A stretch of 64,000 bases of DNA from Pelagibacterium sp. 26DY04 (lineage in GTDB: Bacteria > Pseudomonadota > Alphaproteobacteria > Rhizobiales > Devosiaceae): contig NZ_CP101731.1 of the NCBI RefSeq assembly GCF_031202305.1, forward strand, positions 2,356,001-2,420,000, written 5' to 3'. Shown here piece after piece: positions 14,070-22,139 of the stretch. Below the pieces are notes generated by a model. The model ran no database searches and was not told the DNA's origin. It saw only the letters and a program-made list of their open reading frames with translations. Made by a program: the position numbers and the translations under genes. How positions within the stretch are numbered: position 1 is the first letter of the stretch; every line of letters begins with the position of its first letter.

Positions 14070-15643
14070 GCCGCTTTCCTCGCGCCGCCCTTGCGGAACC
14101 GGGCAATCTCACGCTCAATCAAGCTGTATTCGTCGGGAGATACCTTGCTGGCGTCATAAGGGGCGTCGTAGAGCCCGCGAGGCAGCTTGGCGCCGGGATA
14201 GATGCCCTTCCAAACACCGAACGCCCAGCGGCGGGCATGGTCTGCCCCTTTCCGGCTGTTGGCGTGGGTATAGGCCAAGGCCGCGTTCCAGATGCTGCGC
14301 GGGCTCTTGAGACAATCCGCCCTCAATCCCTTGCGCGGCTGGTAGGCTTCCTTGGTGCTGATCTCGAGGTCGATAAGCTCGCCCTGCACGATCTGGATTT
14401 CGCCCCGCTGGGGACGTTCCCAACCGCACTCCTGGCAGGTATCGCTCCCCGGCTCCATCTGGGCGCTGCACTCTCCACAGAACCGCTCGTGCTTTGTCTT
14501 TTCAGTCGGCTCGCGAACCTCGCTGTCCTTCTTTTGGGCACTGGACAGACTGTCGACTCCGTATTCGTAGAGCCAAGCGGTATCGTCAGCGAAGGAAATG
14601 CAGTTTCCGGAGTGATCGAGCCATAGGCCGAAGTCCTTCCCCGGCGCGATACGCATGACGCGCCCCATCTCCTGAATATGGTTGGAGAAGGACTTGCGGT
14701 AGGGCCGGCAGGAAATGCCGCAAAGCACGTCAGGAACGTCAAAGCCCTTGGTGAGAACTTCGCACGACACCAGCCCGTCAATGGCGCTGTCGGGCTTGCG
14801 GAACTCGGCAATCTTGTCCTTGCGATCGTTCGTTCCGTTGTCGAGGTAGCTGATCTGCTGGAAATTATACCCGGCTTCCGCGAACTGGCGGCAAAGCTCG
14901 GCGCCGTGCTTGACCGAAGGCGAGAACACGATGGTCTTGACCGGGCCGCCGAAGTGCTTGGCGGTCTGTGACACCCAGGTCTGCACCACGTCACCGATGA
15001 TGGTGATGCCGCGCTGGCCAGCGTCCTCTTCCTCGTATTCGCCCGTGAAAGTCTTTTTGGCGTCTTTCATGTCGGGCGTGACGCAAGCCTTGATCTTGAG
15101 CGGCGCCAGGAATTTCTGCTTGATCAATTCGTTAACTGTGATCGAGTTGACAAGCCCATCCCATTCGTCTGCCATCCCAGCAGTGAAGGGCGTTGCCGTC
15201 AGGCCGATCACCTTGGCCTCGCTGGCGCGCTCGATAAGGTCGATCGTTGACTTGTAGCGGGCATGGCACTCATCAACCACAATGAGGTCAGGCATCTCGC
15301 GCACTGACCGACGGGCCAGTGTCTGGGCACTGACGATCTGAACCTGCTTGCTGCTGTCGGTCATGAAGTGATCGGCCTGGATCACGCCATAATCGATGCC
15401 ATAGGGGTCGAACCGGGCCATGGTTTGATCGACCAGCGTTACCCGGTCCACGATGAACCAAACCCTGGAGCCCTTGCCGATCGCCTCAAGGATCAGCTTG
15501 ATGGCCGTTTCGGTCTTGCCCGATCCGGTGGGGGAAACGAACACCTGCCGACGCAATCCGCGGCGGACGCCATCGCGCAGACGCTCGATCCCATTTTCCT
15601 GGTACGGGCGAAGCTCGATCTGTTTTGGCTCGAAGAGGATCAT
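14066..15643 (-). CDS. SF2 DEAD/DEAH-box helicase with C-terminal zinc ribbon, 525 aa
   Basis: Helicase motifs appear in order: Q-like 'LRPYQENGIERL', Walker A 'SPTGSGKT' (37-44), 'DECH' (124-127), 'LTATPF' (motif III, around 149-153), and 'HIQEMGRVMRIAPG' (motif VI). After the helicase core, 'CGECSAQMEPGSDTCQECGW' is a four-Cys zinc ribbon. This is the usual phage replicative or recombination helicase next to primase. Both its start and its stop overlap neighbours by ATGA, so primase, helicase and the 116-residue protein are translationally coupled. Confidence 0.85.
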   Translation of the reverse strand: MILFEPKQIELRPYQENGIERLRDGVRRGLRRQVFVSPTGSGKTETAIKLILEAIGKGSRVWFIVDRVTLVDQTMARFDPYGIDYGVIQADHFMTDSSKQVQIVSAQTLARRSVREMPDLIVVDECHARYKSTIDLIERASEAKVIGLTATPFTAGMADEWDGLVNSITVNELIKQKFLAPLKIKACVTPDMKDAKKTFTGEYEEEDAGQRGITIIGDVVQTWVSQTAKHFGGPVKTIVFSPSVKHGAELCRQFAEAGYNFQQISYLDNGTNDRKDKIAEFRKPDSAIDGLVSCEVLTKGFDVPDVLCGISCRPYRKSFSNHIQEMGRVMRIAPGKDFGLWLDHSGNCISFADDTAWLYEYGVDSLSSAQKKDSEVREPTEKTKHERFCGECSAQMEPGSDTCQECGWERPQRGEIQIVQGELIDLEISTKEAYQPRKGLRADCLKSPRSIWNAALAYTHANSRKGADHARRWAFGVWKGIYPGAKLPRGLYDAPYDASKVSPDEYSLIEREIARFRKGGARKAA

Positions 15644-15990
15644 GCCGCCCTCCGAACCGGCGCTTCATCCAGCATCCGTCCGCATGTATCGAGAAACCAC
15701 GTCCAGTCGAGCTCGTTGACGCCCTCGGGCCGGGTCTTGAAGAGGTATTGCGCAAATTGCTCGGCCCACTCTCTCGGGGCGCCGCCGTCGAATTCGATGA
15801 TCGCGGCGCGTTCCTCGAACTGTGCTTCCCGATCGAGCCAGTCGGCAATCTGCTTGCCGTTCTGCTTGATATAATCCAGCGCCCCAGCCGGGAGCTTTTT
15901 GCCGTTAATGAGCTTGAGACGCCCGCCATCCAGCATCAGGTTGGCGCCATTGGCGCGAATGCGAGCCATGAGTGCGGGGATATCAGCCAT
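15640..15990 (-). CDS. Phage protein with TubC-docking-like N-terminus, 116 aa
   Basis: Residues about 6-50 (ALMARIRANGANLMLDGGRLKLINGKKLPAGALDYIKQNGKQI) resemble the small helix-beta-helix docking domain named after TubC, which is common in phage replication operons. The rest (EWAEQFAQYLFKTRPEG..ELDWTWFLDTCGRML) is helical. The stop overlaps the helicase start and the start overlaps the ParB-like gene, so it is probably a partner of one of these. Partner role is inference. Confidence 0.6.
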   Translation of the reverse strand: MADIPALMARIRANGANLMLDGGRLKLINGKKLPAGALDYIKQNGKQIADWLDREAQFEERAAIIEFDGGAPREWAEQFAQYLFKTRPEGVNELDWTWFLDTCGRMLDEAPVRRAA

Positions 15991-16972
15991 TGACGACCTC
16001 CCCGGTGTTGATGTCGATGATGATATCGTTGGACCAGCCGGCCTCTTCGGCCCGCTTGCGCCACATGTCCGCGCTGCGCTTCCAACCCGCCTTGTCGCGG
16101 CTTTCCGTCTCGACGCGGGTCAGTAGGACACGGTTTTCCTCGCGCAGATCGGCAACGACTTTCTCGAACCCGCCCTGCTCGAACTGGACCTTCATATCCT
16201 GCCATTTGGCATTGTCGGCCTTGAGCGCCGCCACTTCGGCCTCAAGCGAAGCATTGGCCTCGCGGAGCTCTTCGTTCTCTGCCTGGAGTTGCGAAAGCAA
16301 GTCAGCGCCACGCTCGGCTTTCTGTTGCCGCGCCTCGATCGCAGCTTCCTTCGCTGCCTGCTGCTGCTTGATGGATTCTGGCAGCGCCGCTCGGGCCTGC
16401 TCACGCTCTTCGTCAAACTTGGCTTGCTCGGCTTGGCGTGCTGCCTTCTCTTCGGTCTTACCGGCCTTCCCGATATTGGCCGTTTCCATCTTGGCCGTGG
16501 TGCCGTGCTTGGTGGTGTATTCGCGGGGCTCACTGGAAACGTTACCAGTGACCGGACGCAACTTACCAACGAACACATGGGACACTTGGCACTGTCTGGC
16601 GATCTCGCGATCCGACCACTGCGACCATTCCTCGTCATTGAGGAGCGTCATCACGGCGCGGCGCTTGTCGTCATTTGTGCGGCGAAGGCCATGGGAGGAA
16701 TTGGCCCCTACGCTGTAGAGGATCGCTTCGCGGCGTGTGCCCTGGTGGATTTCGGCCTCGATCTCCACGGCGCCGGCGGCACGGTAAGCCTCCACTCTAT
16801 GGAAGCCGTCGGCCAGCCAATGTTCCTTGCCATCGAAGAACACAACCACGGCGGGGAAGTCGGTCCCGTCGCGGACTGTCTGCGCATAATCCTCGACCAC
16901 AGCGTCATTGAGCGAGGCTCGAGACTGCGTTCCGCCGTCGGTTCTGATCTTGGAGAGTTTGAGAGCGGTCAT
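15983..16972 (-). CDS. ParB/Sulfiredoxin-like N-terminal domain plus HTH and coiled coil, 329 aa
   Basis: The N-terminal 110 residues match the ParB nuclease-like domain: 'SKIRTDGGTQSRASLNDAVVEDYA', 'GKEHWLADGFHRVEAYRAAG' with the conserved GxHR-type loop. A helix-turn-helix follows (WSDREIARQCQVSHVFVGKLR), then an Ala/Glu/Lys coiled coil over residues about 180-300. Similar proteins accompany methyltransferases in phage operons. It may bind phage DNA, organise it, or hydrolyse CTP or nucleic acid; the sequence does not decide. It overlaps both neighbours. Confidence 0.75.
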   Translation of the reverse strand: MTALKLSKIRTDGGTQSRASLNDAVVEDYAQTVRDGTDFPAVVVFFDGKEHWLADGFHRVEAYRAAGAVEIEAEIHQGTRREAILYSVGANSSHGLRRTNDDKRRAVMTLLNDEEWSQWSDREIARQCQVSHVFVGKLRPVTGNVSSEPREYTTKHGTTAKMETANIGKAGKTEEKAARQAEQAKFDEEREQARAALPESIKQQQAAKEAAIEARQQKAERGADLLSQLQAENEELREANASLEAEVAALKADNAKWQDMKVQFEQGGFEKVVADLREENRVLLTRVETESRDKAGWKRSADMWRKRAEEAGWSNDIIIDINTGEVVNG

Positions 16973-17565
16973 TGCGCACCCCCGGAAAGATCGGGGACAA
17001 CCTTGCGCGATGCTCTGGACATGCCGCCTGGCATGGTGTTTTTGTAAGCCGTCATTGCCGCGCGGTCCTTTCGTTCGGCAGTGGAACTGGCCCCTGCGCT
17101 AACAGGGGCTTGGGACAGTGGCGGCGGGGTTTCTCGGCCAAGAGATTTTGACCCCGCCACCACGGCGTTTTGTTCCCTTAATGTACCTGATTGCTCGCTC
17201 GCAATTCCAGCTTTTCGGCCTGACTTTCCCCGCTTACCCGCATTCTCCTGTGCATAGATCGCGGCAAGGGCCTTTCTCGCGCCTTTGGCGGCTTTCCGGG
17301 CGATGGCAATGCGCCGATCGCCCTCGTCAAGCGCCCACATTTCGTTGATCTTGTGCCCGGTCTGACGGACGGACATATCAACGCCGTTTGCCAGCAGCCG
17401 GGATCGGACGAAATGAATCGATACGATCAGATCATCAGCAATCTGAGACGTAGTGAGGCCCCGGCGGTAGCGGCGGACAATGGTGCAGTCGAGGGAGGTG
17501 TTGGGCTTGCGCCGTTCTGTGGCTTTCCGGTCCGCCTGGGCGGCGGTGATGATGTCGATGGTCAT
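16969..17565 (-). CDS. Putative HTH DNA-binding protein, 198 aa
   Basis: Residues about 25-70 contain a likely helix-turn-helix (CTIVRRYRRGLTTSQIADDLIVSIHFVRSRLLANG). The rest is basic then low-complexity (GKRGKSGRKAG, PLSQAPVSAGASS). It sits between the methyltransferase and the ParB-like gene with ATGA overlaps on both sides. It probably binds DNA, perhaps as a regulator of the operon or a specificity partner; this is inference. Confidence 0.55.
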   Translation of the reverse strand: MTIDIITAAQADRKATERRKPNTSLDCTIVRRYRRGLTTSQIADDLIVSIHFVRSRLLANGVDMSVRQTGHKINEMWALDEGDRRIAIARKAAKGARKALAAIYAQENAGKRGKSGRKAGIASEQSGTLREQNAVVAGSKSLGRETPPPLSQAPVSAGASSTAERKDRAAMTAYKNTMPGGMSRASRKVVPDLSGGAQ

Positions 17566-18551
17566 GCAGCAGGCTCCGCGAAAAGGCTGTCCGTCTTGGC
17601 CCGCTCCAGGTCAGAAATGTTCCGCTTCGCCTGGGCGAAATAGGATGGCTTGAGCTCAAAGCCGATGCCCTTGCGGCCCATCTCCACGGCGCTGTAAACC
17701 TCGCTGCCGATGCCGAGGAACGGGGTCAGAACCGTTTCATTCGGCAGGGACCAAAGGTCGATGCAGCGCTCAATCACGTCGAGCTGCAGGGGCGAAATAT
17801 GAACCTCGTCCTTCTCGTCGCGGCCGCCACGATATTGCAGGGTGCGGGTCTGGTTTATGTCCATCCAGACCGGCGAGGCGTACCGCTGCCAGACAAGGAT
17901 CGACTTCCACTTGTCATAGGGCCAAGGTTCTTTTCCATTGGCGCGGAACTCGCGGGCTTCCTTCTCGTAGGCCTCGCGGCTCACGTCGAGTCCGGTGCCG
18001 ATATAACGATCAAACGGCCCGTCAACCGGCTCCATGTTCTCGCCAGGCTTGCGAAATGAGACGATGTAGTCGGCCAGCCCCTGCCCGCTTATGGTGCTGT
18101 CCTTGAGGATTTGGGCGTGGAGCAGCCGGATTGATTTCGTGCGCTGCTGCGCGACAACCGGGTCTTTCCAGATGCAGACCTCGCTATGGAAGATCCACCC
18201 TGCATCGATATAGGCCTGCACCACTTCACCGCGGAAGTCCCGCATGCCAATAAACCCGTCGCGGGTCTTACTGGTAGGCAACTGCATGCAGTGCACCGAA
18301 TGGATGCGTCCCGGTTTGGTGACGCGCAGAAGCTCTTGAATGAGGAACTGGTAATGCGTCCAGAACCCATCCTTGTCGTTATTCGAGATATCCCGATCCG
18401 AATTTGAGAAGCGGTACAGCCCCTCAAAGGGTGGGCTGTGGATGCCGAAGTCGATACTGTCGCCGGGGATGCCCCGGATCAGTTCGCAGCTATCGCCTAG
18501 GTAGATTGCATATCGGTCGGTAACGACCTGCTCGATTGCCTTGATGGTCAT
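17562..18551 (-). CDS. DNA methyltransferase (N4-cytosine / N6-adenine type), 329 aa
   Basis: The catalytic motif IV reads 'SPPF' (residues 39-42), and the AdoMet-binding motif I lies late in the chain, 'FLGIGSEVYSAVEMGRKG' from residue 278, so the order is that of beta-class enzymes. SPP(Y/F) favours N4-cytosine methylation, but N6-adenine is possible. It overlaps the SNF2-type helicase gene (ATGA). No restriction endonuclease is encoded nearby, so it is likely an orphan methylase that protects phage DNA or regulates it. Confidence 0.8.
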   Translation of the reverse strand: MTIKAIEQVVTDRYAIYLGDSCELIRGIPGDSIDFGIHSPPFEGLYRFSNSDRDISNNDKDGFWTHYQFLIQELLRVTKPGRIHSVHCMQLPTSKTRDGFIGMRDFRGEVVQAYIDAGWIFHSEVCIWKDPVVAQQRTKSIRLLHAQILKDSTISGQGLADYIVSFRKPGENMEPVDGPFDRYIGTGLDVSREAYEKEAREFRANGKEPWPYDKWKSILVWQRYASPVWMDINQTRTLQYRGGRDEKDEVHISPLQLDVIERCIDLWSLPNETVLTPFLGIGSEVYSAVEMGRKGIGFELKPSYFAQAKRNISDLERAKTDSLFAEPAA

Positions 18552-19942
18552 GCGGCGACCTCCAGAAAGCTCGGCAGTTGCATGGGAATGGTGGGGTTGT
18601 AGTCAGACCGGGTGCGGGCCATGCCGCGCACAACCTCAGCGGAAAGGTCGGCCATGTGCTCCACCATGGCGGCGGCCATGCGCTCGGCGTCCCTCTCCTT
18701 GCGGCGAAGGTTTGCAACTACGGCTCCCTCGGTTTCGGCGCTTATGAAATGGACCGTGACGGGCTTTTTCTGCCCAAAGCGCCAGAACCGGCGTTCGGCC
18801 TGATAAATCTGCTCGAAGCTGTCATTGAGCCCGACGAAACCGGTATCGGCGCAATGCTGCCAATTCATTCCGAAACCGGCGATCGAGGGCTTGGTGATCA
18901 GGACGCGGATATCGCCGCTGGTGAAGTCGCGGAGCTTTCGTTCCTTGGCGTCGTCGCTGTCCGATCCCTTGACCTCTACCGCACCAGGGATAGCTGCTGC
19001 CAAGGCCTCGCTCTCGGCATTGAGATTGCACCACCACACGAAAGGGCGATCGGTCGGCGTAATGGACGCGGCAAGCTCCACTCTCTCTCCCACCGTATCT
19101 CGGCGGGCGGCAATGCGCTCCTGCATCGTCCGCGCTTCCATCGGGAACAGCAGCCCGGTTTCCATGCTCGGGGCATATTCGGCCGAAACAACGTGCTGCT
19201 GGCGCTTGAGCGGCGGCAGGTCGTATCCCTCGTCGGAATACCCAAGATCGGATGGCTTGCGGAGCATCACCGCCCAGGACGCCATCCACTTCCAGAACTC
19301 GGTCTCGGCGTGACCCTTGAGGCGCCACTTTTGAGTGTCGCCGCCATCGTGGGTAAAGAACGTTGCCAGCATGTCGGTGTAGGACATGGCCCCGAGGAAC
19401 TCGGCATGGTTGCCAAGCTCCATGAAGTCGTTCGGCGCCGGCGTGGCGGTCGCGGCGAGGCGGAAAGGAACGTCTGCGCAATCCTGGATAAGTTTGGTGC
19501 GATACTTGCCGTCGGTGCTCTTGAGGATCGAGCTTTCGTCCAGCGCAACGCCACCGAGTTCACCCAGGGCGAAGCGGTCAAGCTTCTGATAGTTCGTAAC
19601 CTCGATCACGCCATCCGACTGCGCATTGACCACACGGGCAGGGATACCGAAGGCGTCGGCCTCGCGCTCGTGCTGGTGTGAGACGGCCAGCGGCGCCAGG
19701 AGAAGAACGGGCTTGCGAGTATAGCGAGAGACCTCATGCGCCCACACAAGCTCCATGAGCGTCTTGCCCAAGCCGGTGCCGGCAAATATCGCGGCCCTGC
19801 CCCGGCGCAAAGACCATTGGGTAATGTCGCGCTGGTGCGGAAACAGAAACTCCGGCAGTTCGATCCGATCGGTGATGCCGGTTGCCGGATCAACCATCGC
19901 TTTTGCGGCGAGGAACTGTTCATACGAAACATGCGCGTTCAT
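18548..19942 (-). CDS. SNF2-like SF2 helicase / DNA translocase, 464 aa
   Basis: Walker A 'GTGLGKT' (55-61), DExx variant 'ALDESS' (D135, E136), 'AATATPAP' (motif III) and the SNF2 motif VI 'QAERRFWRFGQKKPV' are all present. A long insert separates the two RecA-like lobes. It is coupled by ATGA to the DNA methyltransferase, a pairing seen in other phages. It could remodel DNA for methylation, help replication, or counter restriction; the sequence alone does not say. Confidence 0.8.
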   Translation of the reverse strand: MNAHVSYEQFLAAKAMVDPATGITDRIELPEFLFPHQRDITQWSLRRGRAAIFAGTGLGKTLMELVWAHEVSRYTRKPVLLLAPLAVSHQHEREADAFGIPARVVNAQSDGVIEVTNYQKLDRFALGELGGVALDESSILKSTDGKYRTKLIQDCADVPFRLAATATPAPNDFMELGNHAEFLGAMSYTDMLATFFTHDGGDTQKWRLKGHAETEFWKWMASWAVMLRKPSDLGYSDEGYDLPPLKRQQHVVSAEYAPSMETGLLFPMEARTMQERIAARRDTVGERVELAASITPTDRPFVWWCNLNAESEALAAAIPGAVEVKGSDSDDAKERKLRDFTSGDIRVLITKPSIAGFGMNWQHCADTGFVGLNDSFEQIYQAERRFWRFGQKKPVTVHFISAETEGAVVANLRRKERDAERMAAAMVEHMADLSAEVVRGMARTRSDYNPTIPMQLPSFLEVAA

Positions 19943-19945
19943 CCC

Positions 19946-20464
19946 TCACGCCTCCATGAGCGCCGGGCGGGCCAGCGATGACGTTTCGATGGCATAGAGG
20001 GCGATAAGCGCCGCCTCTGCCCGTCCATCGTCTTTGGCGCGGGTGAACCACGATGCCTTGTCGGGCCAGCGGCGGGTGGCAAGCTGACGGGCAGCGCCCT
20101 TGTCGGACGACAGGCGGAAGTGCTTCTTCCACTGTGCCGGGGTCGGGTTCTCGATCCGCATTTCGAACGCACCAGCGATGCCGTGAAGTGCCCCTGCCCC
20201 GAAACCAAAAGTGAAGGACGACACGCTGCCCTCGCCGGGCCGGGACGCCACGCGCTCGATCACAGCCAGCGATCCGGCGAAGGGGCGCACGAAATTGCCC
20301 ACGGCATGGACGTTGAGGTGCGATTTCTTCTTCGCCTTGCCTGCGACCTTCTTTTCGGTCTGGAACACCGGCATGTCGTGAATGTCGATCAGGGCGCCTG
20401 ATGCGTCGAGAACGGCAATGGCACCAGAGACGCCAGGGTCAAAGCCCACAACATGGCTGCTCAT
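19946..20464 (-). CDS. RuvC-like Holliday junction resolvase, 172 aa
   Basis: The RNase H-like fold is shown by 'VVGFDPGVSGAIAVLD' (catalytic D9), 'LAVIERV' (E70) and 'RAKDDGRAEAALIALYA' (D146 and E150 as the final acidic pair). Length equals that of bacterial RuvC. It would resolve branched DNA before packaging. It ends 3 bases before the SNF2-like helicase start and overlaps the upstream gene by ATGA. Confidence 0.85.
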   Translation of the reverse strand: MSSHVVGFDPGVSGAIAVLDASGALIDIHDMPVFQTEKKVAGKAKKKSHLNVHAVGNFVRPFAGSLAVIERVASRPGEGSVSSFTFGFGAGALHGIAGAFEMRIENPTPAQWKKHFRLSSDKGAARQLATRRWPDKASWFTRAKDDGRAEAALIALYAIETSSLARPALMEA

Positions 20465-20769
20465 GCGTCTTCAAGCTCCTGTGCGGGGGTGGATTCGATG
20501 ACGGCGCAGGTGGGGCAGTAGAGATTGCCGTCATGGTCGATGCCGTATTCGTCGTGGTTGCCGATCGCAGCACCGCACTCGCACCGGTCGCGGTATCCAC
20601 CCGGCAGGCACTCGCTCACTGTGGCGATCATCTCGTCCACCTCACGCATGCCGGCCTCGGCTTGGGCCCAAGGCAGATTACGGAGCCATCCCTTAGCGCG
20701 GGCGCCCATGTCCATGACCTCACCGATCATTTCGCGGGTGAGCGGTTCAGGTGCGGCCAATTTCGTCAT
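20461..20769 (-). CDS. Small zinc-ribbon protein, 102 aa
   Basis: The C-terminal half holds 'RCECGAAIG' and 'LYCPTCAVIE', a CxC plus CxxC set that probably binds zinc. The N-terminal half is helical (LTREMIGEVMDMGARAKGWLRNLPWAQAEAG). It overlaps the RuvC-like gene by ATGA. No named family was recognised. Confidence 0.65.
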   Translation of the reverse strand: MTKLAAPEPLTREMIGEVMDMGARAKGWLRNLPWAQAEAGMREVDEMIATVSECLPGGYRDRCECGAAIGNHDEYGIDHDGNLYCPTCAVIESTPAQELEDA

Positions 20770-20869
20770 CGTCCTGCTCCTTGATCTCGGGCGCGATCCA
20801 TTCGGCCCATCGGTTGCCTTTATCGATCAGCCATCTCGCCAGGCGTACGCGCAGCAGCACGGGCAACAA
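20747..20869 (-). CDS. Possible 40-aa Trp/Glu-rich small protein with non-ATG start
   Basis: A frame ending at TGA 20749-20747 encodes '..RWLIDKGNRWAEWIAPEIKEQ', which looks like a real protein tail and overlaps the next gene start by 23 bases. Only TTG (20869) or GTG (20860) starts are available and no strong ribosome site was seen. It would begin inside the 3' end of the upstream gene, as its neighbours do. Confidence 0.35.
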   Translation of the reverse strand: MLPVLLRVRLARWLIDKGNRWAEWIAPEIKEQDDDEIGRT

Positions 20870-21170
20870 TCGACGCCAGCCGCGCGGAACGCTCCTGGGA
20901 TTTTTTGAGGGCATTACGGGCCTCCTGAATGGCCATTTGCTCTAGGTCCCGCATCTCGTAAGCGTCGATGCGGCCCGCCTCCTCGTCCACGATCGAGCGC
21001 ACACGGCGTTCGGTCCATTGGCGCTTGCGGAGGCGGATTACGTCTTGGGGGAGGCTGCGCTCGACACGCTTCACGGCCTCAAACACTGCCCCGATGACGC
21101 GCTTCCGCGGCGTCGTGTCGAGGGGCCAAATTTCATCAATGATGTTTCGAGCAGCCGATACATCAGACAT
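20820..21170 (-). CDS. Helical phage protein of unknown function, 116 aa
   Basis: The start at 21170 (MSDVSAARNIIDEIW) has AGGAG 7 bases upstream. The protein is basic and almost wholly helical (TPRKRVIGAVFEAVKRVERSL, RLRKRQWTERRVRSIVDEEAGRID, ALKKSQERSARLASIVARAAA). The C-terminal helices could bind DNA or form a coiled coil. No family recognised. Confidence 0.6.
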   Translation of the reverse strand: MSDVSAARNIIDEIWPLDTTPRKRVIGAVFEAVKRVERSLPQDVIRLRKRQWTERRVRSIVDEEAGRIDAYEMRDLEQMAIQEARNALKKSQERSARLASIVARAAARTPGEMADR

Positions 21171-21699
21171 GGCTTCGCTCCTGGGATCGGTTTCCGCGTC
21201 CGTGGGACGTTTTTCCAGCATCGTGGAATGCCTTCCGTGCTTTTGTTGAAGCACTGGACGAACCGAGAAACGAAAGGCCCATACGATGACCAGCCGAAGC
21301 GCAAATGCCGCCAAGCAACTCATGCTTCCGCTGGAGGAATTCCTTGCCGGTGAGGCAGCGAGACGCGCGCCAAACCGGGAACCGCGACAGGTGGGCGAGT
21401 GCTTGCCCACATCTGTCCGCGATGTGATTGAAAGGGTTGGCCAGAGACGCCCGGAGGGTGCTGGAGGACGTGACGTCCCTGGCCGTCGCGGCGGGGAGGT
21501 CACGCCGCGAAAAGAAACTGAGGGCAAAGGGACCGAGCCCGAAGGCCCGGCCAGTTTTGCAAGGGCCGTCAACGCAGGTGGGGGAACCTTTGTTGACTTC
21601 CCGATGGCGGAATTGCCGACCGGGACGAAGCACACCGGCGCCGGGCATGGCGTGGTGGTGATGTGCTTCGTGATGGTCGGTGAGGCGGAGCATGGTCAT
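21163..21699 (-). CDS. Tentative protein of unusual composition, 178 aa
   Basis: The frame begins with an ATG at 21699 overlapping the upstream stop by ATGA and ends with an 8-base overlap onto the next start. Both junctions fit the coupling pattern of the operon, the main argument for it. The translation is odd, however: His-rich start (HHEAHHHHAMPGAG), many Arg, Ser and Phe, no domain. On the other strand, frames at 21286-21741 and from 21428 also show protein-like stretches. The segment needs comparison with relatives. Confidence 0.35.
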   Translation of the reverse strand: MTMLRLTDHHEAHHHHAMPGAGVLRPGRQFRHREVNKGSPTCVDGPCKTGRAFGLGPFALSFFSRRDLPAATARDVTSSSTLRASLANPFNHIADRCGQALAHLSRFPVWRASRCLTGKEFLQRKHELLGGICASAGHRMGLSFLGSSSASTKARKAFHDAGKTSHGRGNRSQERSHV

Positions 21700-22001
21700 G
21701 CATGCTCCGGGGATGAGGACGGGACGTGGATTCCGTTCTGAGCGAGGCCACGATCTGCGATCGCCTTAAACATGGCGACATCATCGTCTTGGGAAATGAT
21801 CGGTCGAAAAGCCTCTGCAGCGTACCAGCAATCAGATGGGCGCTCCTGGAAGCGCAGAATGACGCTGCACTTGACCAACGGGCTCGTGTCGACCTCTGCG
21901 ATGGTCATCACCGTGTCTATGGCAATCCCAAAGTCATGCGAGGCGCCCAACGGCACCACGCAGACCACCTTCGCCCCAGGCGCAGCCCATGCGTATTTCA
22001 T
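21696..22001 (-). CDS. Conserved-style phage protein with SH3-like barrel pattern, 101 aa
   Basis: The sequence 'WAAPGAKVVCVV...TVMTIAEVDTS' then 'SVILRFQERPSDCWYAAEAFRPI' and 'DVAMFKAIAD' follows a common small phage protein pattern, a short beta-barrel with a C-terminal helix. It overlaps both neighbours by ATGA. Function unknown. Confidence 0.65.
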   Translation of the reverse strand: MKYAWAAPGAKVVCVVPLGASHDFGIAIDTVMTIAEVDTSPLVKCSVILRFQERPSDCWYAAEAFRPIISQDDDVAMFKAIADRGLAQNGIHVPSSSPEHA

Positions 22002-22138
22002 GACATGGCTCCGATCTCGATCATGACCCAGAAGCCAAACCCGACCAGCAGAAGGCCAAGCGCAAGGGCGCAGAAAGCCTGTACGCGGGTGGAGCGGCGC
22101 TTGAGGGTGGTGGTGTGGGAGAGGAGATCGAACGCCAT
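21998..22138 (-). CDS. Single-pass membrane protein, 46 aa
   Basis: The ATG at 22138 (MAFDLLSHTTTLKRRSTRV) lies one base after the stop of the clamp-like gene. A basic N-terminal segment is followed by one hydrophobic helix (VQAFCALALGLLLVGFGFWVMI). Its stop overlaps the next start by ATGA. It is a small inner-membrane protein of unknown role within a replication operon. Confidence 0.6.
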   Translation of the reverse strand: MAFDLLSHTTTLKRRSTRVQAFCALALGLLLVGFGFWVMIEIGAMS

Positions 22139-22139
22139 T

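Noticed and set aside
21286..21741. A 151-codon rightward gene
   Set aside because: Start has a weak ribosome site, composition changes midway, and it conflicts with the coupled leftward operon; kept only as an unresolved finding.
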